From: Evansella clarkii
GTDB lineage: Bacteria > Bacillota > Bacilli > Bacillales > Salisediminibacteriaceae
Assembly: GCF_002019695.1 (NCBI RefSeq)
Contig: NZ_KV917376.1
Span: 4,102,974 to 4,166,973, forward strand
DNA length: 64,000 nt
Direction of reading: 5' to 3'
Position numbers and translations under genes: made by a program. The notes under the pieces are model-generated. The model had not been told where the DNA came from and did not search any database. It was given only the letters and a program-made list of their open reading frames with translations. Below are positions 9,531 to 17,619 of this stretch, in pieces (position 1 is the stretch's first letter; each line of letters opens with the position of its first letter).

Positions 9531-9548
9531 ATGCAAGTTCTGTGCCAA
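9531..9548 (-). promoter_or_regulatory. Sigma-54 promoter of the pxpB-pxpC-accB-accC-pxpA operon
   Basis: The minus strand reads TTGGCACAGAACTTGCAT, a full match to the sigma-54 consensus TTGGCAC-N4-TTGCW at correct spacing. Transcription would start near 9521. Confidence 0.88.
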
Positions 9549-9620
9549 CACAGTAAATGCTGTTTTTTCAGCCTAGTAGTAAGCACTTATGTTTTTAACA
9601 GTGTATTGATTTAATGCACT

Positions 9621-9700
9621 AAAGACTTGTGTAAGTCTTTTTGTACTTATTTTCTTAGTAATAATTGAAACTTATTATGCCTGTGGTGACCTCAGTCACC
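9621..9700. promoter_or_regulatory. Palindromes upstream of the sigma-54 promoter and the cupin gene
   Basis: Two perfect inverted repeats: AAAGACTT-gtgt-AAGTCTTT (9621-9640) and GGTGAC-ctca-GTCACC (9685-9700). Just beyond are two tandem TTTAAAC motifs (9711-9727). They lie 75-150 bases upstream of the leftward sigma-54 promoter, where enhancer sites are expected, and also in front of the rightward cupin gene. The first is followed by TTTTT and could instead be a hairpin. Confidence 0.5.
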
Positions 9701-9761
9701 GCCGCTTTTGTTTAAACAGTTTAAACTAATGATAAAGACAGATATAAGGAGGGACTAAAAA

Positions 9762-10103
9762 ATGAAAAAACAGAATTTAAAAGAGTTTACTCAGTTCAGT
9801 GAGGATAAATTTACTAAGAGGATCATCTACCGTGAGGGTGCAAGCACTGCTTTTATTCTTAACTTCGCGCCTGGACAGAAGCTTCCTTCTCATAAGCACC
9901 CTGGATCAGACCTGTACTTAATGGTTCTAAGCGGTTACGGAGAATTTACAGTAGATGGTAAAAAGCTTGAAGTGGCCGCAGAGGACGTTCTTTATGCCGG
10001 CGGTGAAGAAGAAATGTCTTTTGAAAATACAGGAGACGAAAACGTCAGCCTGTATGTCCAGCTGATTAACATTCCAGATGAAAGATACGCAAAAGAAATT
10101 TAA
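9762..10103 (+). CDS. Cupin-domain protein
   Basis: 113-aa single-domain cupin. Motif 1 is seen as PGQKLPSHKHPGSDLYLMVLSGYGEF and the second half as EDVLYAGGEEEMSFEN, where a metal-binding His of motif 2 is not obvious. Strong AAGGAGG ribosome site. Transcribed away from the pxp operon. Such small cupins often bind metal and act as isomerases, decarboxylases or sensors; no specific reaction can be assigned. Confidence 0.75.
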   Translation: MKKQNLKEFTQFSEDKFTKRIIYREGASTAFILNFAPGQKLPSHKHPGSDLYLMVLSGYGEFTVDGKKLEVAAEDVLYAGGEEEMSFENTGDENVSLYVQLINIPDERYAKEI

Positions 10104-10118
10104 ACCCGTCCCCAATAA

Positions 10119-10158
10119 AAAAGCACAGGCCGCCCTCTTCAAGGGGTCCTGTGCTTTT
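10119..10158. terminator. Bidirectional terminator between cupin and ykvR-like genes
   Basis: AAAAGCACAGG pairs with CCTGTGCTTTT around an 18-base loop, with A/T tracts on both sides, so it can serve both converging genes. Confidence 0.85.
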
Positions 10159-10160
10159 AA

Positions 10161-10463
10161 TTATTGTTCTTCAATCAGACTTAAGTGAAAACTTCCCACG
10201 TTTCCTTTTTCGTATAAGTTCGTTACAGAGGTAGAGTAATTAGCTATCTTCCCTTTAAAAGAAAGTCCTTTATCAGGAACTTCCACATCGAAGACCCCCT
10301 TATACAGCAACGTGGTGATCTCGTGATAATCTTCGTGGCTTACTTTAAAATCCAGCGTGACTTGTAACAGTCCGTTGTCAGTCTTTGTCTGCTTATAATT
10401 TTCTGTCTCAATTGTTCTGTTACTAAGAATAATTTTATTTCCCAGGAGAATCAGCTCCTTCAT
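10161..10463 (-). CDS. DUF3219 family protein (YkvR-like)
   Basis: 100 aa from the ATG at 10463 (a TTG nine bases earlier is also open). The core VSHEDYHEITTLLYKGVFDVEVP...ANYSTSVTNLYEKG resembles B. subtilis YkvR as I remember it; function unknown. No convincing ribosome site for any start. It follows the monooxygenase gene by only about 25 bases and may be co-transcribed with it. Confidence 0.6.
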   Translation of the reverse strand: MKELILLGNKIILSNRTIETENYKQTKTDNGLLQVTLDFKVSHEDYHEITTLLYKGVFDVEVPDKGLSFKGKIANYSTSVTNLYEKGNVGSFHLSLIEEQ

Positions 10464-10487
10464 CACCAGCAATAGATATCTGCCTGT

Positions 10488-11492
10488 TTATTTACCATCC
10501 ACTACTTCTTTAAAGATTTCATAGGACCGTTTTTGCTTATCTTCACCGTAAATATAAGAAACGGCCATTATTTCATCTACATTATATTTTTCCTGGAAGC
10601 GGGTAAGCTGTTCCCTTACTGAATCTTTGCTTCCAAGAAGGGTAACACTGGACATCGACAGAGCAGCTTCTTTTTCATGAGGGTTCCAAAGCTCGTCCAT
10701 ATCATCCACAGGAGGACTCAGCGGCTGCTGTGTTCCTCTGACTACGTTGAGGAAAAATTGCTGCATTGTAGTCTCTTCCCTTGCTGCTTCTTCATCTGTT
10801 TCCGCAGCAATAACGTTCAGGCAGACCATCATGTAAGGTTTATCAAGATACTCAGATGGCTGGAATCGGCTTCGGTAAATGGCGATCGCCTCTTCCATAT
10901 ATCTTGGCGCAAAGTGGGACGCAAATACATAAGGCAGTCCTAATTTTGCTGCAAGGTATGCTGAATCAGTGGACGATCCAAGAATATAAACCGGAATATT
11001 AGTTCCTAGTCCTGGGTGAGCCTTCACATAGTCCTGCACATCCGCAGGGCCGAAATATTTCAGCAGCTCCTGTACGTCGTCAGGGAAAGCGTAGACCGAA
11101 TCATTTTTAGATGTTCGTCTCAGTGCGCTCGCTGTCAGCATATCTGTGCCAGGCGCACGTCCAAGACCTAAATCCAGCCGGTCAGGATAAATTGTAGCCA
11201 TTGTGCCGAACTGCTCCGCAACAACAAGTGGAGCGTGGTTCGGCAGCATGATGCCCCCGGAGCCGACCCGGATCGAATCAGTATGTTCCAGTGTATGTTT
11301 AATTAATATGGAAGTAGCTGAACTAACAAGCGTTGGTGTGTTATGGTGTTCAGCAATCCAGTAACGTGTGTAACCCATCTTCTCTGCATCCTGAGCCAGT
11401 CGGACCATTGAATCTACTGCACCTTTTGCATCCTGGCCTTTCCGGACAGGCGCAAGATTCAGGACGGAAACAGGAATTTGTATATTAGCCAT
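10488..11492 (-). CDS. Luciferase-like (LLM class) flavin-dependent monooxygenase
   Basis: 334 aa, bacterial luciferase-like TIM barrel of the MsnO8/YwcH type. Conserved stretches: [11 protein letters not shown] near the start, [31 protein letters not shown] and [13 protein letters not shown]. Enzymes of this group use reduced flavin and oxygen; the substrate is unknown. ATG after AAGGATAATTAACG. Confidence 0.85.
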   Translation of the reverse strand: MANIQIPVSVLNLAPVRKGQDAKGAVDSMVRLAQDAEKMGYTRYWIAEHHNTPTLVSSATSILIKHTLEHTDSIRVGSGGIMLPNHAPLVVAEQFGTMATIYPDRLDLGLGRAPGTDMLTASALRRTSKNDSVYAFPDDVQELLKYFGPADVQDYVKAHPGLGTNIPVYILGSSTDSAYLAAKLGLPYVFASHFAPRYMEEAIAIYRSRFQPSEYLDKPYMMVCLNVIAAETDEEAAREETTMQQFFLNVVRGTQQPLSPPVDDMDELWNPHEKEAALSMSSVTLLGSKDSVREQLTRFQEKYNVDEIMAVSYIYGEDKQKRSYEIFKEVVDGK

Positions 11493-11664
11493 CGTTAATT
11501 ATCCTTTCTTAATTGAAATCTTGTATTATGATAACAGCATTTTCAATGAAACGCCGATTTTGTGCTCAGAGAGGATCTTTTTTAATAACTTCAATAAAAA
11601 TAGGGTGAAATAGTATGTTGCTATTAAGATATTAATGGGTTAATTCATGAGTCCTTCCCGTCAA

Positions 11665-11790
11665 CTTGCGAAATTGCAGATTCTTCTTGCGAAAACGGCC
11701 TTCCTGCTTGCGATATTGAAGGTCCTTCTTGCGAAATCCGCCTTCCTACTTGCGAAAACGAAGGTTCTTCTTGCGAAATCGCCCTTCTTA
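11665..11790. repeat. Array of six 21-bp units, core CTTGCGAAA
   Basis: CTTGCGAAA (one copy CTTGCGATA) starts at 11665, 11686, 11707, 11728, 11749 and 11770: exactly 21 bp apart, with 12 variable, C/T-rich bases between. It lies between a leftward monooxygenase gene (start at 11492) and the 3' end of a lipoprotein gene. The rest of 11493-11664 shows no gene. The core is the reverse complement of the motif at 43594-43704. Confidence 0.9.
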
Positions 11791-11802
11791 TTGATGAGCC
11801 CG

Positions 11803-12621
11803 TTAATCTTCTTCCACTTCCACATTTTCCACAAATATAAGGAGCGATTTCACAAGTTGATAAAAGCCTTCCAGGTCCTCTGTCGGATCCCGTAAATTCC
11901 GGTTAATTTCCAGCTGTAATGCTTCTGTATTAAAATTCTCATAAGTATAATTAGTTACCGTCCCTTCATGCGTCGCAGCGAATGTGTGGTTTTCATACAC
12001 TGAATGAATTCCGTTATCGGCCAGTGCAGATTTAAGAAGAACCACCCATTCATCCCTTACTGTCATTCCACCGCCAGTGCCTATATCAACGTCAAAATTC
12101 CGGTCCCGTACTGCCCCATGGAGGTCGATTACTAAATCAATTTCAAGTTTCCCAATTATCTCCCCAATCGTCTCTTTATAGCTTCCTCCGTATACATAAT
12201 TTCCATCCTCGCCCTGCTGCGTGGAAAAAATTATATGAACGTTTGCATAATCTTGAAGAAGGTGAGCAATTGCACCAGTATACACATCTGCCGGGAGAAC
12301 CTCTCCTTCTCTGACATAAGCTGTGGAATGAGACGCGGATACAAGTACATTTACCTCCCCTTCCTTATATTCTTCCTGTCTGTCAGAATCTATATCTCCA
12401 TGATAGGAATTCTGGGAAAATTGCCGTTCATATTCAAATAATCTGCTCCTGAACTCACCACTCTCATAATCATTTTGCAATTTTTCCAACCCGGCTGGCA
12501 TGTTCAAGTTTTCGATCATCACTTCCTGGGAAGGCTCATTGCCGCAGCCGCCCAGTAAAAATATAATTGCTAAAAGTATAATATATTTAATTTCTGTCCA
12601 CTCCTGTACATTAATTGTCAA
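11803..12621 (-). CDS. Lipoprotein with N-formylglutamate amidohydrolase-like domain
   Basis: About 272 aa at most. A short hydrophobic segment ends in lipobox LLGGC, so the protein is probably lipid-anchored outside the cell. The body resembles the FGase family of zinc amidohydrolases: VNVLVSASHSTAYVREG, DLVIDLHGAVRD and a late ALQLEINRNLRDP (candidate metal or catalytic His, Asp, Glu). The start is uncertain: TTG at 12621 lacks a ribosome site, while an AGGAG lies just before an ATT codon that would give a normal lipoprotein signal (KYIILLAIIFLLGGC). Substrate unknown; possibly a peptide or gamma-glutamyl amide. Confidence 0.72.
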   Translation of the reverse strand: MTINVQEWTEIKYIILLAIIFLLGGCGNEPSQEVMIENLNMPAGLEKLQNDYESGEFRSRLFEYERQFSQNSYHGDIDSDRQEEYKEGEVNVLVSASHSTAYVREGEVLPADVYTGAIAHLLQDYANVHIIFSTQQGEDGNYVYGGSYKETIGEIIGKLEIDLVIDLHGAVRDRNFDVDIGTGGGMTVRDEWVVLLKSALADNGIHSVYENHTFAATHEGTVTNYTYENFNTEALQLEINRNLRDPTEDLEGFYQLVKSLLIFVENVEVEED

Positions 12622-12859
12622 TATAATTTGTCCCGAGTATAGAGCCTGTAGGAAGGTTATCGTGCAATATTAAAACACACATATTAAATGTACAAACAAT
12701 ATCGCTCCACGCTCCTCAAATTAAGGGAGTAAAGCCCCCTTTTCTCAAAAATCCTTCTTACCAGAGGATAAAATAACGGATTAAGTAACACCCTTATTAT
12801 GAACTGCTATTCCAGGAACACTAACTAAAAATGGATTTTATCAGGAAAGAGTGATTTAC

Positions 12860-13105
12860 ATGGGGTTCATAATAATAGAAGTCTGTGACTATAATCTGCT
12901 CTCAGCGGAAGAGCTTGAAGAAGTATTCAGCGAATATCCAGAAGTAGCAGTAATGCCCTATGAATGCCTCAACCTGTGTGGTCTTTGCCGTATACGCCCA
13001 TATGCTCTTATTAATGGAGAACGAATTTTTGCAAAAACGAGGGAAGAATGCATAGAAAAAATCACAGCTAAAGTACGAGAACTGCTTGAAGAATACCAAT
13101 TTTAA
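12860..13105 (+). CDS. DUF1450 family protein (YuzB-like)
   Basis: About 81 aa from the ATG at 12860, preceded by GGAAAGAG; a GTG at 12851 is possible. The CLNLCGLCRIRPYALINGE segment with three cysteines is typical of the YuzB family, which has a thioredoxin-like ferredoxin appearance. Function unknown. Confidence 0.8.
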   Translation: MGFIIIEVCDYNLLSAEELEEVFSEYPEVAVMPYECLNLCGLCRIRPYALINGERIFAKTREECIEKITAKVRELLEEYQF

Positions 13106-13131
13106 AAGCCAGGGCCTCAGCCCTGACTTTC

Positions 13132-13803
13132 TCAAATTTTGCGGTTATCATCTTTATAAAAAAACGGATTGGAGATATCTTCGTCTTTCCTCCGCTGATC
13201 GCCTTTGTCCTCACTTCTTGATCCCTCTTCCCGTTTCCGTTCCTCATTCTCTTTATTGTCATCCCGTTCTGCAGCTACCTGGTCCCTTTCCGGCTCCAGG
13301 GAACCTCCTATAGGGTTAGACTCTTTCGAGTGAGGTGGCTGGCTCCCGACTGTTGTGGAAGCTGACCCTTTCGACAAATCTTCATCAGTCAGAGCTGCGG
13401 CGGATTTACCTTCTGTAATGTTCCCTTCTCCAGTTGCATTTCCTTCTTCAGGTACAAGTACAACAATTTTTCCGCTTTCTGCTGCTTGTCCATATTCTTT
13501 CGCTGCAGAGTCCGTTAACCCGAGATTTTTGAGACGGTCTTCATACCCTTTGGAGTTATTGCTGTTGCTTTCATTATCTTTAAAGAAATCTTTCACCTTT
13601 TTCCAAAAAGACCCTTCCCCTGTATCCGTATCACGTGTTGTACCTTCTTCTACCGTCGCTTCCTGTCTCAGCCATGCATTTTCTCTATGGTCACTCGTTA
13701 CAAGATATATTTCATTCGGCTGATAGCCTCTGCTTCTGAGCTTTTCAACTTCTTCTCTAACTTCCTGCTCTGAAGAAAAAACACCAGTTACACTATATGC
13801 CAT
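13132..13803 (-). CDS. General stress protein, YflT (GS17M) domain, long form
   Basis: 223 aa. The N-terminal YflT domain (about 1-125: MAYSVTGVFSSEQEVREEVEKLRSRGY...) is followed by a low-complexity, highly charged tail rich in E, D, K, R and N that is probably disordered. Family members in B. subtilis belong to the SigB general stress regulon. Tandem paralogue of the next gene, 40 bases apart. Confidence 0.85.
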   Translation of the reverse strand: MAYSVTGVFSSEQEVREEVEKLRSRGYQPNEIYLVTSDHRENAWLRQEATVEEGTTRDTDTGEGSFWKKVKDFFKDNESNSNNSKGYEDRLKNLGLTDSAAKEYGQAAESGKIVVLVPEEGNATGEGNITEGKSAAALTDEDLSKGSASTTVGSQPPHSKESNPIGGSLEPERDQVAAERDDNKENEERKREEGSRSEDKGDQRRKDEDISNPFFYKDDNRKI

Positions 13804-13843
13804 TGAAGAAAACCTCCCTTTTGTCTGCTATTACCTGATTTTT

Positions 13844-14371
13844 TTAAAACAGATGCTTCTTGTCCTCATTTTTAGGCGCCTTTTCACCTTTTACTAGTTC
13901 ATCTTCCGGTTTGACTTCTCCGCCTACAATAGAAGTCCTTTCCGCTAAAGACTCTTTGGAGTTTTCTTTTTTTGCAGCGTCTCGTTTTACCGTATCAGCA
14001 AGGACGACCACTTTTCCGTTTAATACATCACGTTCGTATTCTCTTGCTTCTGATACCGATAATCCAAAATCTTTAAACTGGCCTGCAAAATCTTTCGTTT
14101 CATTATCTTTATCTTTGTTATTATCCGGCGTAAAAGCGGATTTTACTTTATCCCAAAAAGACTCTTCCTCTTCGTTATCCCTATTATCTCCTGGATGCTG
14201 AACCGTGTTTTCTTCGCTTACTCCGCTCTGGTTTCTAAGCCATGCCTTGTCCTCCGTATCTTTCGCAACAAGAGCGATTTCTTCGGGAGCATAGCCTTCC
14301 ACTCGGAGACTATTAACTGCCTGCCTGATATCCTGCTGTGATTCATATACTCCAATAACTTTTTTAGCCAT
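13844..14371 (-). CDS. General stress protein, YflT (GS17M) domain
   Basis: 175 aa; begins MAKKVIGVYESQQDIRQAVNSLRVEGY, with the same domain and layout as its neighbour (residues 1-130) and a shorter charged tail. GAGGAGG ribosome site. The pair looks like a tandem duplication that diverged mostly in the tails. Cytosolic, with no catalytic residues known for the family. Confidence 0.85.
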   Translation of the reverse strand: MAKKVIGVYESQQDIRQAVNSLRVEGYAPEEIALVAKDTEDKAWLRNQSGVSEENTVQHPGDNRDNEEEESFWDKVKSAFTPDNNKDKDNETKDFAGQFKDFGLSVSEAREYERDVLNGKVVVLADTVKRDAAKKENSKESLAERTSIVGGEVKPEDELVKGEKAPKNEDKKHLF

Positions 14372-14650
14372 GTTTATACCTCCTCAGATCTCTTTACAGA
14401 AGTCATATTCCCTGTATTTCAATTTTTTAAAATAATCTTGCCTGAAAAAAGCTAAATACTGGTTAATGGTATTTAACTTGTTAGGTCTAGAATGGAAAAC
14501 ACATGAAAAAATAATAAGCTAAATGATACAATTTATTTTTATTAAGAAGGAGTTTTTACCTATATTTGTTTCCATCTTCAAGTCTTATAATTTAGAGTAA
14601 ACAGACAACTGGTGAAAAAAGTATGAAAGGTGTTTAAAGGAGAAGGATCA

Positions 14651-14911
14651 ATGGTCTTAAAAATTATTATCCTCATAATGGGCCTGGCGTTTTTAGGTGG
14701 TGGGTTTGTCTATAGTCGGGAAGACCATGAGAAGTACACTGCTGATGGTTTTAGCTCTGCAGGGGGCTCGGGGGGAGCTGACAGCCTCATCGTGTTAGTG
14801 TTTTTTCTGATCATCGGCTTCTTCGTCAGTATCACCCACTATTATGTGATGAAGAGTATTATTTTAACAGCTGGGGTGTGTTTACTTATTGCTTCAGTGT
14901 GGTTTCTCTGA
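14651..14911 (+). CDS. Small membrane protein with three hydrophobic segments
   Basis: 86 aa from the ATG at 14651, which follows AGGAGAAGG; an in-frame GTG at 14630 lies upstream of that ribosome site. Hydrophobic segments at about 2-20, 45-62 and 67-85, with a glycine/serine-rich loop (SSAGGSGGADS) between the first two. No family recognised. Confidence 0.65.
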   Translation: MVLKIIILIMGLAFLGGGFVYSREDHEKYTADGFSSAGGSGGADSLIVLVFFLIIGFFVSITHYYVMKSIILTAGVCLLIASVWFL

Positions 14912-14937
14912 TAGCGTAGCTGTTTGCACTGTGAAAA

Positions 14938-14964
14938 AGACCTGAATGCTAAGCATCCAGGTCT
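14938..14964 (-). terminator. Terminator after the UDG gene
   Basis: On the minus strand AAGACCTGGATGC and GCATTCAGGTCTT form a stem followed by TTTTTC. Confidence 0.8.
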
Positions 14965-14974
14965 TCCTCTTCAT

Positions 14975-15649
14975 CTATTTATCTATTACATGCTTCACTT
15001 TTTCAAAAACATCATCAAGCATTTCCGGCGTAATCCGCCTCGTATTTATATTATACTGAGAAGTATGATAGGAGCCCATCAGTACCGGGAATCCTGCACC
15101 AAATTCAAATTTTACCCCGTGGCCGAATTTAGCCGCCGATACATCCGCGCCCATTTTCCGCAACACTCTCTTCGTCCTCTCGAAAGCCTGTCCCCCAAAA
15201 GCAAGGATCACTTCCAGGTTTTCCATTGCTTGAATCTCTTTTTCCAGGAAGCCGCTGCAGGCGGAAAACTCCGAAGCATCAGGCTTGTTTTTCGGAGGAG
15301 CGCATTTAACAACATTCGTAATAAAAACATCGTTCAGCTCGAGTGAATCGTCTTTTGAAAAGGAGCGTTCCTGGTTTGAAAAACCGTGCCGGTATAGCGC
15401 AGCAAATAAATACTGACCGGAGGTGTCACCTGTAAATACCCGGCCGGTCCTGTTTCCGCCATGTGCTGCTGGGGCGAGCCCGGTAATAAGAACCCTTGCC
15501 TCTGGGTCGCCGAAGCCTGGTAATGGCAGAGACCAGTACGAATCGTCTTTATATTCTTTTTTTGTCCCTTCCTGTGATATACACCAATCTCTCAGTCTCG
15601 TGCATTTTTCACAGGATATGATTTCTTCGTACAGCTGTTCCAGCCCCAT
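14975..15649 (-). CDS. Uracil-DNA glycosylase, family 5 (UDGb) type
   Basis: 224 aa. Removes uracil and other deaminated bases from DNA. Cys13, Cys16, Cys116 and Cys131 fit the [4Fe-4S] site of family 4/5 enzymes. Motif 1 is GLAPAAHGGNRTGRVFTGD, which is UDGb-like, and motif 2 is GSYHTSQYN. The family 5 assignment rests on the GLAPAAHGG form. Own terminator downstream; good GGAGGAAGAGGAG ribosome site. Confidence 0.88.
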   Translation of the reverse strand: MGLEQLYEEIISCEKCTRLRDWCISQEGTKKEYKDDSYWSLPLPGFGDPEARVLITGLAPAAHGGNRTGRVFTGDTSGQYLFAALYRHGFSNQERSFSKDDSLELNDVFITNVVKCAPPKNKPDASEFSACSGFLEKEIQAMENLEVILAFGGQAFERTKRVLRKMGADVSAAKFGHGVKFEFGAGFPVLMGSYHTSQYNINTRRITPEMLDDVFEKVKHVIDK

Positions 15650-15715
15650 CTCCTCTTCCTCCTTTCCGTCTACTAGTCCGCTCTCTTTGGTTACGGTCCC
15701 TTTTTAGTAAAATAA

Positions 15716-16150
15716 TCAGTTATCAATCAGCCCGTAAAGCACATCTTTGTTTACAAGCACATCCCTCAGCGTATATGAATCGAGCACCTTTAAATACGCA
15801 TTGAGCGCCTCGTTCAAAATTCCCTTCAGCCTGCATGCTGAGCTAATCCGGCACGCGTTTTTTTCCGCGTCGAAACATTCCACAAGGTTGATCGGGTTCT
15901 CAGTATGCCGGACAACTTTTCCGATAATAATGTCGGCCGGATCTTTTGCGAGAGTAATGCCCCCGTTCCTCCCTCTGACTGTTTCAATGAGACCGAGTTT
16001 TCCCATCTCATACACCACTTTGCCAAGGTGGTTGCTGGAAATGTTATAAAACTCGGCGATTTCCTTTATATTGGAACGGCTGCCTTCAGGTTTTGCACCT
16101 AAATACATGAGCACCCGTAATGTATAGTCCGTATATATCGTTAACTGCAT
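15716..16150 (-). CDS. nsrR: Rrf2-family nitric-oxide-sensing repressor NsrR
   Basis: 144 aa from the ATG at 16150 behind GGGTGAGG. Winged helix (SNIKEIAEFYNISSNHLGKVV) and three cysteines at positions 92, 100 and 106, which hold the NO-sensitive [4Fe-4S] cluster in B. subtilis NsrR. Divergent from the flavohemoglobin gene, whose promoter carries two NsrR-like boxes, so it very probably represses hmp until NO damages the cluster. Confidence 0.92.
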   Translation of the reverse strand: MQLTIYTDYTLRVLMYLGAKPEGSRSNIKEIAEFYNISSNHLGKVVYEMGKLGLIETVRGRNGGITLAKDPADIIIGKVVRHTENPINLVECFDAEKNACRISSACRLKGILNEALNAYLKVLDSYTLRDVLVNKDVLYGLIDN

Positions 16151-16242
16151 TAGCCTCACCCTGTTTTAATTTACTGTTACGTCTACTATAACACAGAAAA
16201 TGAAGTGATTGATTTCACAGCAAATGTGACAATATTTCAAAC

Positions 16243-16307
16243 ATGTATCTGAAATACTGGTTTTAGCAATATAAACCTCTATAATTAAAGATGTATTCAA
16301 AATACAT
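16243..16307 (+). promoter_or_regulatory. hmp promoter with two NsrR-like boxes
   Basis: A -10 box TATAAT lies at 16280-16285. Box 1, ATGTATCTGAAATACTG (16243-16259), covers the -35 area. Box 2, ATGTATTCAAAATACAT (16291-16307), is a near-perfect palindrome overlapping the start of transcription. Both resemble the B. subtilis NsrR site. Confidence 0.82.
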
Positions 16308-16347
16308 GTTATTCACAGTAAAAATATTATTAAAGGGGAGATTTTGA

Positions 16348-17580
16348 GTGACTACTGCTACAAAAGTTTTAGACCAAAAAACAATTGATATTGTTAAATC
16401 GACAGCTCCTGTACTAGCGGAACATGGGGAAGCAATTACAACGAGATTTTATGAGATGATGTTTGAAAACCATCCGGAACTGTTAAACGTCTTCAATCAC
16501 GCGAACCAAAAACAGGGGAAACAGCCGAGGGCTCTTGCGAATACTGTATACGCAGCTGCACAATACATTGATAACCTGGAAGTCATTCTGCCAGTTGTTA
16601 AACAAATCGCCCACAAACATAGAAGCCTGCAAATTAAAGCAGAGCAATATCCTATCGTAGGAAAATACTTATTGCTCGGAATTAAGGATGTTCTCGGAGA
16701 AGCAGCAACCGATGAGATTATAGAATCCTGGGGGAAAGCATATGGGGTAATTGCCGATGTATTCATTCAGGTTGAAAAAGAAATGTATGAAGAAACAGCA
16801 GCCAAAACAGGCGGCTGGAACGGGTTCAGAAATTTCACCGTGGAAAAGAAAGTGCCGGAAAGTGATGTGATTACTTCCTTCTATTTAAAAGCAAAAGACG
16901 GAGAGCCAATCGCTGATTTCCTTCCTGGCCAGTATATTAGTGTCAGACTGAGAATCTCCGGGGAAAAATACACTCATGTCCGCCAGTACAGCTTATCCGA
17001 TGCACCTGGAAAAGGTTATTACCGAATCAGTGTTAAAAAAGAAACTTCCGATGAAGTAGCAGATGGCGTAGCTTCCAATTACCTTCACGACCACCTAAAC
17101 GAAGGAGATACAATTGAAGTTACAGCTCCTGCAGGCGACTTCTTCTTAAATACGGAAAGCACAGAACCGGTTGTACTAATCAGCGGCGGAGTCGGCCTTA
17201 CTCCTATGATCAGCATGCTGAATACGGTTACTGAAAAACAGCCTGAACGGAAAGTAACTTTCATTCATGCAGCTATCAACAGCAAGACACATGCCTTGCA
17301 CGAGCATGTGAAGGAACTCGCTGATAACAATGAAAACGTAAACTATTATGTTTGTTATGAAAAACCAACGGACAAAGACAGTAATGAAAAGAGATTTGAT
17401 AAAGAAGGCTATGTGGACCAGGAATGGCTGCAGTCGGTAGTTGAAAGCAATAAAGGTGAATTTTATTTCTGCGGCCCGGTTCCGTTCATGAGAGCTATAA
17501 AGAAAGCATTATCAGACTGGGGAGTTCCGGAAGAAAAAAGCCACTTTGAATTTTTCGGCCCGGCAGATCAGCTTGATTAA
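16348..17580 (+). CDS. hmp: Flavohemoglobin, nitric oxide dioxygenase
   Basis: 410 aa. Oxidises NO to nitrate using NAD(P)H and oxygen. Globin domain 1-150 with B10 Tyr35 (TRFYEMMF) and proximal His91 (AHKHRSLQI). Then a ferredoxin-reductase-like FAD domain (RQYSLSDAP) and an NAD domain (GVGLTPMISML ... FYFCGPVPFM). GTG start after AAAGGGGAG. Controlled by the divergent nsrR. Complete. Confidence 0.96.
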   Translation: MTTATKVLDQKTIDIVKSTAPVLAEHGEAITTRFYEMMFENHPELLNVFNHANQKQGKQPRALANTVYAAAQYIDNLEVILPVVKQIAHKHRSLQIKAEQYPIVGKYLLLGIKDVLGEAATDEIIESWGKAYGVIADVFIQVEKEMYEETAAKTGGWNGFRNFTVEKKVPESDVITSFYLKAKDGEPIADFLPGQYISVRLRISGEKYTHVRQYSLSDAPGKGYYRISVKKETSDEVADGVASNYLHDHLNEGDTIEVTAPAGDFFLNTESTEPVVLISGGVGLTPMISMLNTVTEKQPERKVTFIHAAINSKTHALHEHVKELADNNENVNYYVCYEKPTDKDSNEKRFDKEGYVDQEWLQSVVESNKGEFYFCGPVPFMRAIKKALSDWGVPEEKSHFEFFGPADQLD

Positions 17581-17591
17581 TAAACTGTACA

Positions 17592-17618
17592 AAAAAGAGG
17601 CCGCCCTGGCCTCTTTTT
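17592..17618. terminator. Bidirectional terminator between hmp and the LVIVD gene
   Basis: AAAAAGAGGCC-gccct-GGCCTCTTTTT, a perfect 11-bp stem, placed between converging genes. Confidence 0.92.
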
Positions 17619-17619
17619 A

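Noticed and set aside
11647-11895. ORF with heptad repeats LLAKxxF
   Set aside because: The heptads follow from the 21-bp DNA period; no ribosome site, and it runs into the 3' end of the opposite-strand lipoprotein gene.
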